Shown here: positions 1 to 6,714 of the stretch, piece by piece | Numbering within the stretch: the stretch's first letter is position 1 | Layout of the letters: every line of letters starts with the position of its first letter | Assembly: GCA_016765255.1 (NCBI GenBank) | Contig: JAESQI010000127.1 | Span: forward strand, 1-7,477 | Length of the DNA: 7,477 nucleotides | Reading direction: 5' to 3' | Source: Robiginitomaculum sp. | Lineage (GTDB): Bacteria; Pseudomonadota; Alphaproteobacteria; Caulobacterales; Maricaulaceae | The notes under the pieces: model-generated | Told to the model about the DNA's origin: nothing | Database searches by the model: none | Seen by the model: only the letters and a program-made list of their open reading frames with translations | Program-made: the position numbers and the translations under genes

Positions 1-192
1 GGTAATGGTAATGCCGCGCTCTTGCTCTTGCTCCATCCAATCCATCGTCGCCGCCCCGTCATGGACTTCGGCAATTTTATGATTTTTACCTGTATAGTAA
101 AGTATCCGCTCGGTGCATGTGGTTTTACCCGCATCAATATGCGCCATAATCCCGAAATTGCGGTAATCTTCTAATTTATATTCGCGTGCCAT
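1..192 (-). CDS. fusA: Elongation factor G (EF-G), N-terminal 64 residues, cut by window edge
   Basis: EF-G is the ribosomal translocase GTPase that moves tRNAs and mRNA after peptide bond formation. Only the first 64 codons are present; the gene runs off the left edge. The translation begins MAREYKLEDYRNFGIMAHID and continues into the P-loop (G1) AHIDAGKTT at residues 17-25. It then reaches the switch I motif RGITI at residues 59-63, whose Thr62 would coordinate magnesium. The start is the ATG at 190-192, 15 bases after the rpsG stop. An AGGA-like Shine-Dalgarno overlaps that stop, so translation may be coupled to rpsG. The position after rpsL and rpsG is the conserved str operon order. The related GTPases LepA, TypA and PrfC are excluded by this context and by the N-terminal sequence. 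Confidence 0.97.
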   Translation of the reverse strand, partial: MAREYKLEDYRNFGIMAHIDAGKTTCTERILYYTGKNHKIAEVHDGAATMDWMEQEQERGITIT

Positions 193-207
193 GATATTCT
201 CTAATTC

Positions 208-678
208 CTACCAGCGGTAATGGGCAAATGCACGGTTGGCCTCGGCCATCCGGTGCGTATCTTCGCGCTTTTTAACCGCACTACCACGATTGCTAGATGC
301 ATCCATCAATTCAGCCGCAAGGCGCTCACGCATTGTGTTTTCATTGCGGTTACGACTAGCCGTAACCAACCAACGAATTGCCAACGCCTGACGACGTTCA
401 ATCCGAACCTCAACAGGCACCTGATAAGTCGCACCACCAACACGGCGAGACCGAACTTCAACCGTTGGCTTAATGTTTTCAAGCGCGTCATGAAACATTG
501 CAATCGGATCTGATTTAGCTTTGCTTTCAACAATATCAAGAGCCCCATAAACAATCTGCTCTGCGACAGATTTTTTACCATGCATCATGATAGCATTCAT
601 AAATTTAGAAAGCACCAGATCTCCAAATTTTGGATCGGGCAATATTTCTCTTTTCTCAGCGCGGTGACGACGTGACAT
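208..678 (-). CDS. rpsG: 30S ribosomal protein S7 (uS7)
   Basis: S7 is a primary assembly protein that nucleates folding of the 16S rRNA 3' major domain and lines the E site in the head of the small subunit. The 156-residue length is normal for bacterial S7. It shows the basic start MSRRHRAEKR, the helical segment SKFMNAIMMHGKK, the beta-hairpin region VEVRSRRVGGATYQVPVEV near residues 73-91, and the C-terminal EANRAFAHYRW. The ATG at 676-678 lies 12 bases after the rpsL stop and is preceded by AGAGGT at good spacing. In E. coli S7 acts as translational repressor of its own operon; whether that holds here cannot be seen. All family motifs are intact. Confidence 0.98.
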   Translation of the reverse strand: MSRRHRAEKREILPDPKFGDLVLSKFMNAIMMHGKKSVAEQIVYGALDIVESKAKSDPIAMFHDALENIKPTVEVRSRRVGGATYQVPVEVRIERRQALAIRWLVTASRNRNENTMRERLAAELMDASSNRGSAVKKREDTHRMAEANRAFAHYRW

Positions 679-690
679 TATATATAACCT

Positions 691-1062
691 CTATTTAGGA
701 CGCTTAGCGCCGTATTTGGAACGACGTTGACGACGATCTTTAACACCCTGCGTATCCAAAACACCACGAAGAACGTGATAACGAACACCTGGCAAATCTT
801 TGACCCGACCACCGCGAATAAGCACAACACTATGCTCTTGCAGATTATGGCCTTCGCCTGGAATATAGCTCACAACTTCGAAACCATTGGTCAGGCGCAC
901 CTTTGCCACTTTCCGAAGGGCCGAGTTCGGCTTTTTCGGTGTGGTTGTGTAAACCCGTGTGCATACACCGCGTTTTTGCGGGCAAGCTTGCATAGCAGGA
1001 ACTTTATTCCGTTTTGGTTTCGGTGTCCGGGGCTTCCGGATAAGTTGCTGTACTGTAGGCAT
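691..1062 (-). CDS. rpsL: 30S ribosomal protein S12 (uS12)
   Basis: S12 sits at the decoding centre of the small subunit and controls accuracy of tRNA selection. The 123 residues include the near-invariant stretch CPQKRGVCTRVYTTTPKKPN (residues 27-46). The loop around residues 84-92 (GGRVKDLPG) is also conserved. Lys43 and Lys88, the sites where substitutions give streptomycin resistance in other bacteria, are both the wild-type lysine, so this allele predicts a sensitive ribosome. Asp89 is the residue methylthiolated by RimO in E. coli. The ATG at 1060-1062 is preceded by a purine-rich AAGAGAAG ribosome binding site. It is the first gene of the str operon here, with about 300 non-coding bases upstream that presumably hold its promoter. 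Confidence 0.98.
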   Translation of the reverse strand: MPTVQQLIRKPRTPKPKRNKVPAMQACPQKRGVCTRVYTTTPKKPNSALRKVAKVRLTNGFEVVSYIPGEGHNLQEHSVVLIRGGRVKDLPGVRYHVLRGVLDTQGVKDRRQRRSKYGAKRPK

Positions 1063-1362
1063 AAACGCTTCTCTTAATCAACTTTACTTCAAATACAAAC
1101 GCACAAAAAACCCTGTCCGCCTACGATAGAGGCCAACAAATTTCCTGCACACAAAGCCCTATCCCTCGAACATTCGAAAAACAAAGCGAAATCTCTTATA
1201 TTCTCACCAGAAAAAGGGTCTCGGAACTTAAGGACCGACGGTCAATTCCCTAATGAGCGCGCAACATAGTTGGGGGAATCGAATACGTGAACAGGAGTCT
1301 TAGGGTTTTTACAGGTTTTTTCGCATTGTTTTTAGCCTTTAGGATAGGGGCTCCAAACGCCT
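1063..1362. other. Non-coding leader between rpsL and the hydrolase gene
   Basis: This 300-base gap separates the hydrolase stop from the rpsL start, both read on the minus strand. It should contain the end of the hydrolase transcript and the str operon promoter, but neither is clear. What is visible: a perfect palindrome GACCG-A-CGGTC at 1233-1243; a second palindrome TCGAA-CA-TTCGA at 1166-1177; two GANTC sites at 1276-1280 and 1295-1299; and, on the minus strand, GGTC...GACC followed by CTTTTT near 1211-1234, a weak terminator candidate with only four base pairs. A TTGACC element on the minus strand (1239-1244) has no matching -10 at 16-18 bases. No gene is supportable here. Confidence 0.6.
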
Positions 1363-2400
1363 TCAAAACTCACCACTATCCACATCTTTGATGAAATCAA
1401 TTAGCCCTGCGAAGAAATTCTCCGTGTCATCATATTGAGACAGGTGCGAGCCGTTGGGGCAAAGGTGAAAACGACCATTTTGCACTTGGGTTGACATCCA
1501 CTGCATATGCTTTGGATCCATGGTATCGTGGGTCGCCCCAATAATGAGGGTTGGTACGGTTATTTTCTTGAGATCAGCGCGCCGATCCCAATTACCCAAA
1601 ATACCGCTGGCGCCGAGTTCGCTTGGCCCCTGCATGGGAATATAAATATCAGTATTAAGGTGGCCAAATGCCCGGTTAATCGCATCAGGCCAACGATCAG
1701 CAGATATCCGTAAAATGTGATATATATAATGATGCTCGATCAAAAGCTCCATATAGCGAGGATTGGCGTAATCTTTAGCAGCCTCATATGCCTTTAATTC
1801 CGCCAAAACCGTTGGATCCATTTTAGCCATCAAGACATTGGCAGCAAAATCGTTATATTCAGGAATACTAGCCATCATATTGGAAATAATCAGGCCTTTG
1901 AGATTGTCTTGATGGGCGAGTGCATATTCTATGGCGAGGATACCACCCCAAGACTGACCAAATAGGTAAAAATTATCTGGGCCCAACCCGAGCGCTTGGC
2001 GGACTTGTTCAACTTCGTCAACAAAGCGGGCCGTTTGCCACAATTCAGGTTCGTTGGGTTGATCTGAGAAATACGAACCCAATTGATCATAATAGTAAAA
2101 TTCAATCCCCTCTTGCGGAAAATAATCGCCAAATATTTCGTAAATTTCGTGGGTCATGGCAGGCCCGCCGTGCAGGAGTAAGACTTTTATCTTTGGATTA
2201 TCTCCTATCTTTTTCGTCCAAACCTTAAACTCCCCTTTGGACGTCGCGATAGAGATCATCCGCCCTTCGCCAACAACGGGGGCATCTTTCACTGCTGTTT
2301 GATTGTTCTGAGATTGAGCGTCCTTGTGCTTATTATCGGCTTGCCCCGAGCAGGCAATAAGCCCGAATAAAAGCCAAATACTTGCTATGAAAATCCGCAT
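1363..2400 (-). CDS. Predicted lipoprotein alpha/beta hydrolase, proline iminopeptidase-like (peptidase S33 family)
   Basis: This 345-residue protein has a lipoprotein signal peptide: a basic start, a hydrophobic core and lipobox LIAC with Cys17 as the predicted lipidated residue. Ser18 at +2 would, by the E. coli rule, favour the outer membrane. A polar linker (about 18-45) precedes an alpha/beta-hydrolase fold. Visible motifs are HGGP (77-80, oxyanion region), YYDQLGS (103-109), the nucleophile elbow GQSWGG with Ser150, Asp292 in GATHD and His319 in GSH, giving a complete triad. HGGP plus DQ and GQSWGG is the proline iminopeptidase/tricorn-factor F1 pattern, but these families also include amidases and esterases, so the substrate is not assigned. 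The ATG is preceded by CAGGGG at 6 bases. It is last in an operon with a thioesterase and a thiolase, 12 bases after the thioesterase stop. Confidence 0.88.
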   Translation of the reverse strand: MRIFIASIWLLFGLIACSGQADNKHKDAQSQNNQTAVKDAPVVGEGRMISIATSKGEFKVWTKKIGDNPKIKVLLLHGGPAMTHEIYEIFGDYFPQEGIEFYYYDQLGSYFSDQPNEPELWQTARFVDEVEQVRQALGLGPDNFYLFGQSWGGILAIEYALAHQDNLKGLIISNMMASIPEYNDFAANVLMAKMDPTVLAELKAYEAAKDYANPRYMELLIEHHYIYHILRISADRWPDAINRAFGHLNTDIYIPMQGPSELGASGILGNWDRRADLKKITVPTLIIGATHDTMDPKHMQWMSTQVQNGRFHLCPNGSHLSQYDDTENFFAGLIDFIKDVDSGEF

Positions 2401-2412
2401 AATTTGCCCCTG

Positions 2413-2856
2413 TTAAATTTTTCCCGTGTTGAGTTTACGTCTAATCTTTTTAATCGTGCCAGAATAATTCAGACAAGGTTGACCATCAACGCTTAATATT
2501 CCGCGTATAAAGACGAGGGATCCGCCAGCCCTGAGAACTTCGCCCCGTGCCTCAACCAAATCCCCGACAACAGGCCCGCGCATAAATTCTGATGCAAAGG
2601 ATACCGTGACGCCTGGCAGGCCTTGCATGTCCTTATGGGCGATGGCAAAGAGGGAAAAATCGGCGAATGTCATCATGCAACCTCCGTGAACCACCCCGCC
2701 TGCATTGAGGTGTTTAGTATCGGCGCGAAAGGCGCATTTTGGGCCTTGATCGTCCTCGGTGAAATAAAACGGGCCCGCGACGAAGTTTTCAAAAGCTTCA
2801 TTCGTCCACGTTTTCCAACCTTTAAACTCGCCTTTCGTCTCGGTGGTCAGAGCCAT
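2413..2856 (-). CDS. PaaI-type hotdog-fold acyl-CoA thioesterase
   Basis: A 147-residue single hotdog domain, likely a cytoplasmic oligomer hydrolysing acyl-CoA or aryl-CoA thioesters. The key signature is LNAGGVVHGGCMMTFADFS, with HGG at 57-59 and Asp66 in the position of the catalytic acid of the PaaI/YbgC-like families. The later strands SFASEFMRGPVVGDLVEAR (86-104) and GSLVFIRGILSVDG (112-125) complete the fold. The start ATG lies only 3 bases after the thiolase stop and has a weak ribosome binding site, so translational coupling to the thiolase is likely. Pairing with a thiolase suggests release of free acids from CoA intermediates or relief of CoA trapping. The exact acyl substrate cannot be read from sequence. 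Confidence 0.9.
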   Translation of the reverse strand: MALTTETKGEFKGWKTWTNEAFENFVAGPFYFTEDDQGPKCAFRADTKHLNAGGVVHGGCMMTFADFSLFAIAHKDMQGLPGVTVSFASEFMRGPVVGDLVEARGEVLRAGGSLVFIRGILSVDGQPCLNYSGTIKKIRRKLNTGKI

Positions 2857-2859
2857 ATT

Positions 2860-4041
2860 TTAAACCCGTTCCAGAGCGATTGCCGTGGCCTCGCCGCCGC
2901 CAATACACAGGCTAGCAATGCCTTTAGTCGCGCCGCGTTTTTCCATAGCGGCAATCAAAGTTGCCATAATGCGGGCACCGCTTGCCCCAATCGGATGGCC
3001 AAGCACACACGCCCCACCGTTTACATTTACTTTGGCATGATCCAAATCCATGTCGCGCATAGCAATCATCGGCACAACGGCAAAGGCCTCGTTAATTTCC
3101 CAGAGATCCACTTCGTCTTTGTTCCACCCTGCTTTGTCCAAGCATTTATTCATAGCGTGAACTGGGGCCGTAGTGAAATAGGCGGGTTCGTGGGCGTGGG
3201 CCGCGTGGGCTTTTATTTCAGCGAGTATTTTCAAGCCTCGTTTCTTGGCTTCGGATTTTTTCATCAAGACAAGCGCCGCCGCCCCGTCATTGATCGAACT
3301 GGCATTGGCCGCCGTGACCGTGCCGTCTTTACTAAACACGGCGCGAAGATTTGGAATTTTTTCAGGCCGCGCATTTTTTGGGCCTGCGTCCAATTTAACC
3401 ACTACATCCCCTTTACGGGTTTTGACAGTTACGGGGGTAATCTCGCGCTCAAAATCGCCGCTCTCGACGGCGCGGCGCGCCCGCGCAACCGACTCGATAG
3501 CGTAAGCATCTTGGGCCTCGCGGGTGAATTGATATTCTTCTGCAATCATATCGGCAAAATTTCCCATCGGCCCGCCAGCATAGGCATCAGTCAGGCCGTC
3601 ATGCATCATGGTGTCAATAATTTGCCCATTGCCCATTCTATAACCACCCCGCGCTTTGGGCAAAACATAAGGCGCGTCTGTCATATTCTCCATACCGCCT
3701 GCCACGATAATATTGGCAGAGCCTGCTTTGATAGCGTCGTGAGCCATAATGGCGGCCTGCATGGCCGAGCCACACATTTTATTGATGGTCGTCGATTCAC
3801 AGTTTAAGGAAAGTCCAGCTTTCAAAGCAGCTTGCCTGGCCGGCGCCTGCCCCTGCCCCGCAGGCAGAACACAGCCCATAAATATTTGTTCCACATCACC
3901 CGCGTCAATGCCGCTTTCGCTCAGCGCTCCGCCAATCGCCGCCGCGCCAAGCTCAGGCGCAGATACGCCGCTAAACTCCCCTTGAAACGCCGCCATAGGC
4001 GTACGCGCAAGTCCAACAATAACAACAGGATCAGATGACAT
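2860..4041 (-). CDS. Acetyl-CoA acetyltransferase (thiolase II family)
   Basis: Thiolases condense two acetyl-CoA to acetoacetyl-CoA, or cleave beta-ketoacyl-CoA in reverse. The 393-residue length is typical of the tetrameric biosynthetic-type enzymes. The N-terminal domain carries the acyl-accepting Cys90 in NKMCGSAMQA. The C-terminal domain has NEAFA (317-321), GHPIGASG with His349 (348-355), and the second catalytic Cys379 in LCIGGGEATA, so all catalytic residues are present. The usual GGAIALGHP is GGACVLGHP here. Assignment to an acetoacetyl-CoA (phaA/atoB-like) or longer-chain role is uncertain; no phaB or beta-oxidation partner is in view. The ATG at 4039-4041 has an AAAGGAAA ribosome binding site at about 7 bases. 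It is the first gene of a three-gene operon with a recognisable promoter. Confidence 0.95.
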   Translation of the reverse strand: MSSDPVVIVGLARTPMAAFQGEFSGVSAPELGAAAIGGALSESGIDAGDVEQIFMGCVLPAGQGQAPARQAALKAGLSLNCESTTINKMCGSAMQAAIMAHDAIKAGSANIIVAGGMENMTDAPYVLPKARGGYRMGNGQIIDTMMHDGLTDAYAGGPMGNFADMIAEEYQFTREAQDAYAIESVARARRAVESGDFEREITPVTVKTRKGDVVVKLDAGPKNARPEKIPNLRAVFSKDGTVTAANASSINDGAAALVLMKKSEAKKRGLKILAEIKAHAAHAHEPAYFTTAPVHAMNKCLDKAGWNKDEVDLWEINEAFAVVPMIAMRDMDLDHAKVNVNGGACVLGHPIGASGARIMATLIAAMEKRGATKGIASLCIGGGEATAIALERV

Positions 4042-4067
4042 GGGAATTTCCTTTGTGCCTAAATAAC

Positions 4068-4084
4068 CCGCCTTTTATAGGCGG
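4068..4084. repeat. Perfect inverted repeat spanning the thiolase -10 element
   Basis: CCGCCT (4068-4073) and AGGCGG (4079-4084) are exact reverse complements with a 5-base centre. The repeat straddles the predicted -10 hexamer. A bound repressor there would block RNA polymerase, so it is a candidate operator. It lies at or just upstream of the predicted transcription start, so most of it would not be in the mRNA, which argues against an RNA hairpin role. Confidence 0.6.
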
Positions 4085-4102
4085 ACAATTATAGAATTTC
4101 AA
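4074..4102 (-). promoter_or_regulatory. Sigma-70-type promoter for the thiolase operon
   Basis: On the minus strand there is TTGAAA (4097-4102), a 17-base spacer (4080-4096), and TATAAA (4074-4079). Both hexamers are one base off consensus at ideal spacing. Transcription would start near 4067, giving a leader of about 26 bases that includes the thiolase ribosome binding site. This is the best promoter visible in the window, but it is a prediction from pattern only. Confidence 0.7.
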
Positions 4103-4160
4103 TGGTGACTTTTGGGTATTTTTGCCATTCCACTCTCCCGCCCTTACCCAACATCCGCTC

Positions 4161-4186
4161 ATACCGCCATAGGACGGTATCCCGTC
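4161..4186. repeat. Overlapping inverted repeats in the spacer between the OYE and thiolase genes
   Basis: In the spacer 4103-4290, ATACCG (4161-4166) pairs with CGGTAT (4175-4180). GACGG (4173-4177) also pairs with CCGTC (4182-4186). The two stems share bases and exclude each other. The rest of the spacer is GC-richer than other gaps here and contains GATTCCGCCTTCGCC, which resembles the dispersed palindromic intergenic repeats of many proteobacteria. A weak stem, GTCC with GGAC near 4272-4285 just after the OYE stop, is not followed by a T-run. No gene is supportable. Confidence 0.45.
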
Positions 4187-4290
4187 AAAACTTGGTGCAT
4201 AACTCCCAAGAGATTCCGCCTTCGCCAGAAAGAGCGGGTGTGGAGAGAGGGAGAACAGAGGTGTACAGCCAGTCCCGTAGAGGACATTCT

Positions 4291-5385
4291 CTAACTTAAA
4301 GTCGCAAGGGCGACTGCATCGTAATCTTCAAGTGCATCCAACTTACCATCTTTAACCTTACTGGCCCAATTTGGGTCTTGGAGGAGGGCGCGGCCTATGG
4401 CGATGAGGTCAAATTCGCCCTTATCCATACGCTCAACGAGGTCATCCAAAGGCGCGGCGGCGGAGCCTTGTCCAGCAAAGGCCCCGAAAAAATCGCTTGA
4501 AAGACCGATAGAGCCGACTGTAATGGTTGGCAGGCCTGTTATCTTTTTGGCCCAGCCCGCCAAGTTTAAGTCAGAGCCTTCAAATTCTGGCTCTTGGTAG
4601 CGTCTTTGCGAGCAATGCAAAATATCCACGCCTGCATCCACGAATACTTGTAAAAATGCCTCTAACTCTTGCGGTGTTTTTGCGAGCTTGGCCGCATAAT
4701 CTTGCTGCTTCCACTGAGAAAAACGGAGTATAATCGGCATATCTGCGCCAGCCGCCCTGCGACATTCCGCGATAATTTCTGCGGCAAATTTTGCCCGTTC
4801 CACAAGACCGCCGCCGTATTTATCCTCGCGGGCATTCATCACCTCCCAAAAAAACTGATCGATGAGGTAACCATGCGCACCGTGAATTTCAACAGCGTCA
4901 AAACCGAGCTTTGCTGCCTCGCCCGCCGCCCGACCATAGGCCGCCACCATGTCCTCGACCTGTTTTGTACTGGGGGCTTGGCCAACCTGTTTTCCTGTAT
5001 GAGTTAAGCTGGACGGGCTATCGCTCGGCGCGTCAGGGTAATGTCCGGTTCCCGGTTTACGCACCATGCCCATATGCCAGATTTGCGGCGCGATTTTTCC
5101 GCCCACTGAGTGAACCTGCTCGCAAACCTCACCCCAAGCTTTTAGCGGTTCGTCGCCGTGGAACAAAGGCATATTGGCATCATTGGCTGCGCCTTTACGG
5201 CCCACAAGTGTGCCCTCGGTGAGGATTAGACCGACATCAGCGGCGGCACGGCGTGTGTAATAGCCCGCCACATTATCGCCTGGCACACCATTGGGGGAAA
5301 AGCTTCTCGTCATAGGTGCCATTACAATACGGTTTGGCATTTCAAGGCCTCGGCAAGAAAACGGTTTGAAAAATGGATGGCTCAT
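4291..5385 (-). CDS. NADH:flavin oxidoreductase, Old Yellow Enzyme (ene-reductase) family
   Basis: FMN-dependent TIM-barrel enzymes of this family use NAD(P)H to reduce activated C=C bonds such as enones. From the chosen start the protein has 364 residues, normal for classical OYEs. Visible motifs: PMTRS (24-28) with Thr26 at the flavin-tuning position, QIWHMGM with Gln101, HGAHGYL with His168, His171 and Tyr173 (the positions of OYE1 His191/Asn194/Tyr196), Arg221, VGSIG (290-294) and GRALLQDP with Arg332 (phosphate binding). The frame extends ten codons further up to 5415, but the ATG at 5383-5385 is preferred: it has AAAAGGA at 8 bases and gives the family N-terminus SHPFFKPF. It lies 78 bases after mnmA on the same strand, so co-transcription or its own promoter are both possible. 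The physiological substrate is unknown. Confidence 0.94.
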   Translation of the reverse strand: MSHPFFKPFSCRGLEMPNRIVMAPMTRSFSPNGVPGDNVAGYYTRRAAADVGLILTEGTLVGRKGAANDANMPLFHGDEPLKAWGEVCEQVHSVGGKIAPQIWHMGMVRKPGTGHYPDAPSDSPSSLTHTGKQVGQAPSTKQVEDMVAAYGRAAGEAAKLGFDAVEIHGAHGYLIDQFFWEVMNAREDKYGGGLVERAKFAAEIIAECRRAAGADMPIILRFSQWKQQDYAAKLAKTPQELEAFLQVFVDAGVDILHCSQRRYQEPEFEGSDLNLAGWAKKITGLPTITVGSIGLSSDFFGAFAGQGSAAAPLDDLVERMDKGEFDLIAIGRALLQDPNWASKVKDGKLDALEDYDAVALATLS

Positions 5386-5393
5386 GTGTTTCG

Positions 5394-5400
5394 TCCTTTT
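5394..5400 (-). promoter_or_regulatory. Ribosome binding site that sets the OYE start
   Basis: AAAAGGA on the minus strand lies 8 bases upstream of the ATG at 5383-5385. The upstream in-frame ATG at 5413-5415 has no comparable site, so the shorter reading frame is chosen. Confidence 0.75.
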
Positions 5401-5410
5401 GTGAAAACCG

Positions 5411-5440
5411 TTCATGGTTTCATAGCTTATATTTCATGGT
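5411..5440. repeat. Direct repeats TTCATGGT in the mnmA-OYE spacer, possible operator
   Basis: TTCATGGT occurs exactly at 5411-5418 and 5433-5440, 22 bases apart, with a third partial copy TTCATAG at 5419-5425 between them. The repeats sit 26-55 bases upstream of the OYE start codon, where a transcription factor could control that gene. A tandem arrangement two helical turns apart suits a regulator, but no promoter hexamers with good spacing are recognisable nearby. Confidence 0.4.
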
Positions 5441-5463
5441 CTATACATTAGCGTTATACAAAT

Positions 5464-6621
5464 CTATGCAGATTTCATAATCCACGCACCGCCTAATACA
5501 TGGGACGGGGTGTTGGCGGCGTAAAATACGCAGGCTTGACCAGGGGCGATGCTTTCCATTGGCGCGTCGAGATCAATGACGATTTCGTTGCCGACCAATT
5601 TGAATTTCGCTGCCACAGGCGGGCGCATGGAGCGGGTTTTAACCATAACAGATGTGCCGTCGAGATTTGCCCCGAACATATCTTCGCCGAGCCAATTGAC
5701 CTCTTTTACAGAGATACGCGATTTTAGCAATTTCTTGCGGGGCCCGACAATCACCTGTTTTTTGCTCGCGTCCAAGCGTAAAACATAGAGCGGGTCTTGG
5801 CCTGAACCATCGGGGATACCAAGGCCGCGCCTCTGCCCGATTGTATAATGCATAATGCCTGCGTGTGTACCAAGCACTCTCCCGTCCACATGCAAGACCT
5901 CACCGGGGTCGGCAGCGTCTGGGCGAAGTTTTTTAATCACGTCGGTGTATTTACCCGTAGGGACAAAGCAAATGTCTTGACTATCGGGTTTCATTGCCAC
6001 CGACAAACCGAGGTCTATCGCCATTTGTCGCGTGACAGATTTATCTTGCGCGCCCAAAGGAAAACGCAGAAAATCGAGCTGTTCTTGGGTAGTGGTGAAC
6101 AGGAAATAGGATTGGTCTTTTGTCTCGTCAACGGCACGGTGCAGTTCCGCCCTGCCCTCGTTATCTATGCGGCGAACATAATGCCCCGTGGCCATACAGT
6201 CTGCGCCTAAATCTTTGGCGACTTGTAGCAAATCCCGAAATTTTACGGTCTGATTACAACGCACACATGGAATCGGCGTTGCGCCCATAAGATAGGTATC
6301 GGCAAAATCGTTCATCACCCCGTCATTAAACTGACTTTCGTAATCCAGCACATAATGGGGGAAGCCGTGAGTTTCGGCCACCCGCTTAGCATCGTATATA
6401 TCTTGGCCCGCACAACAGGATTTAGACGATTTTACCGCCGCGCCGTGGTCATAAAGTTGCAAGGTAATGCCGATCACTTCATAGCCTTCTTGTGCGAGCA
6501 TGGCGGCGCAAACAGAACTATCCACGCCGCCCGACATGGCTACAACGACACGAGTGTCTTTTGGGGCTTTGGGAAATCCTAATGAATTTAGGGTTTCAGT
6601 CACTGATTTTACGGTTTGCAT
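5464..6621 (-). CDS. mnmA: tRNA-specific 2-thiouridylase MnmA
   Basis: MnmA adds sulfur to C2 of wobble uridine 34 in tRNA Lys, Glu and Gln, using ATP to adenylate the base and a persulfide relayed from a cysteine desulfurase. Numbered from the chosen start (385 residues), it shows the PP-loop SGGVDSS (30-36), the SCCAGQD segment (68-74), the catalytic cysteine in RCNQTVKF (Cys122) and the partner cysteine in DSQDICF (Cys218). These match the E. coli Cys102 and Cys199 positions. GHY (146-148) and the C-terminal beta-barrel with YTIGQRRGLG (259-268) are also present. Two start codons are possible, 6627 and 6621. The AGGAG at 6631-6635 is 3 bases from the first and 9 from the second, so the second is preferred. 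An inverted repeat lies just upstream of this ribosome binding site. Confidence 0.96.
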   Translation of the reverse strand: MQTVKSVTETLNSLGFPKAPKDTRVVVAMSGGVDSSVCAAMLAQEGYEVIGITLQLYDHGAAVKSSKSCCAGQDIYDAKRVAETHGFPHYVLDYESQFNDGVMNDFADTYLMGATPIPCVRCNQTVKFRDLLQVAKDLGADCMATGHYVRRIDNEGRAELHRAVDETKDQSYFLFTTTQEQLDFLRFPLGAQDKSVTRQMAIDLGLSVAMKPDSQDICFVPTGKYTDVIKKLRPDAADPGEVLHVDGRVLGTHAGIMHYTIGQRRGLGIPDGSGQDPLYVLRLDASKKQVIVGPRKKLLKSRISVKEVNWLGEDMFGANLDGTSVMVKTRSMRPPVAAKFKLVGNEIVIDLDAPMESIAPGQACVFYAANTPSHVLGGAWIMKSA

Positions 6622-6636
6622 GTACATAGTCTCCTA

Positions 6637-6657
6637 AATAGGGACGAAAACCCTATT
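6637..6657 (-). promoter_or_regulatory. Hairpin in the mnmA 5' leader, next to its ribosome binding site
   Basis: AATAGGG (6637-6643) and CCCTATT (6651-6657) are perfect 7-base arms around a 7-base loop. On the minus strand the hairpin ends one base before the TAGGAG ribosome binding site of mnmA. It could present or partly mask that site, stabilise the mRNA end, or be a protein operator at DNA level. No riboswitch family is recognised. Confidence 0.5.
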
Positions 6658-6714
6658 CGTCGAGTGGGAATGTACAGTTTGTTTTGGTTAGGCGTTAAGG
6701 AATTGGAGGCAAAA

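Noticed and set aside
691..1062. Streptomycin-resistance allele of rpsL
   Set aside because: Lys43 and Lys88 are both the sensitive wild-type lysines and the surrounding loops are standard.
1166..1177. LexA/SOS box at TCGAA-CA-TTCGA
   Set aside because: The alphaproteobacterial SOS box is a direct GTTC-N7-GTTC repeat, which is absent; upstream of ribosomal protein genes it would also make little sense.
2623..3807. Long 394-codon open frame on the plus strand opposite the thiolase and thioesterase genes
   Set aside because: It is antisense to two well-conserved genes, shows no recognisable domain, and its composition is what the opposite frame of a GC-biased gene would give.
4102..4299. Two overlapping short plus-strand frames in the spacer after the OYE gene
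   Set aside because: They overlap each other in different frames, lack a ribosome binding site and resemble no family; the spacer looks like structured non-coding DNA.
5386..5415. Upstream ATG of the OYE gene as the true start
   Set aside because: The ten extra residues are not part of the family N-terminus and there is no good ribosome binding site, whereas the ATG at 5385 has AAAAGGA at 8 bases.
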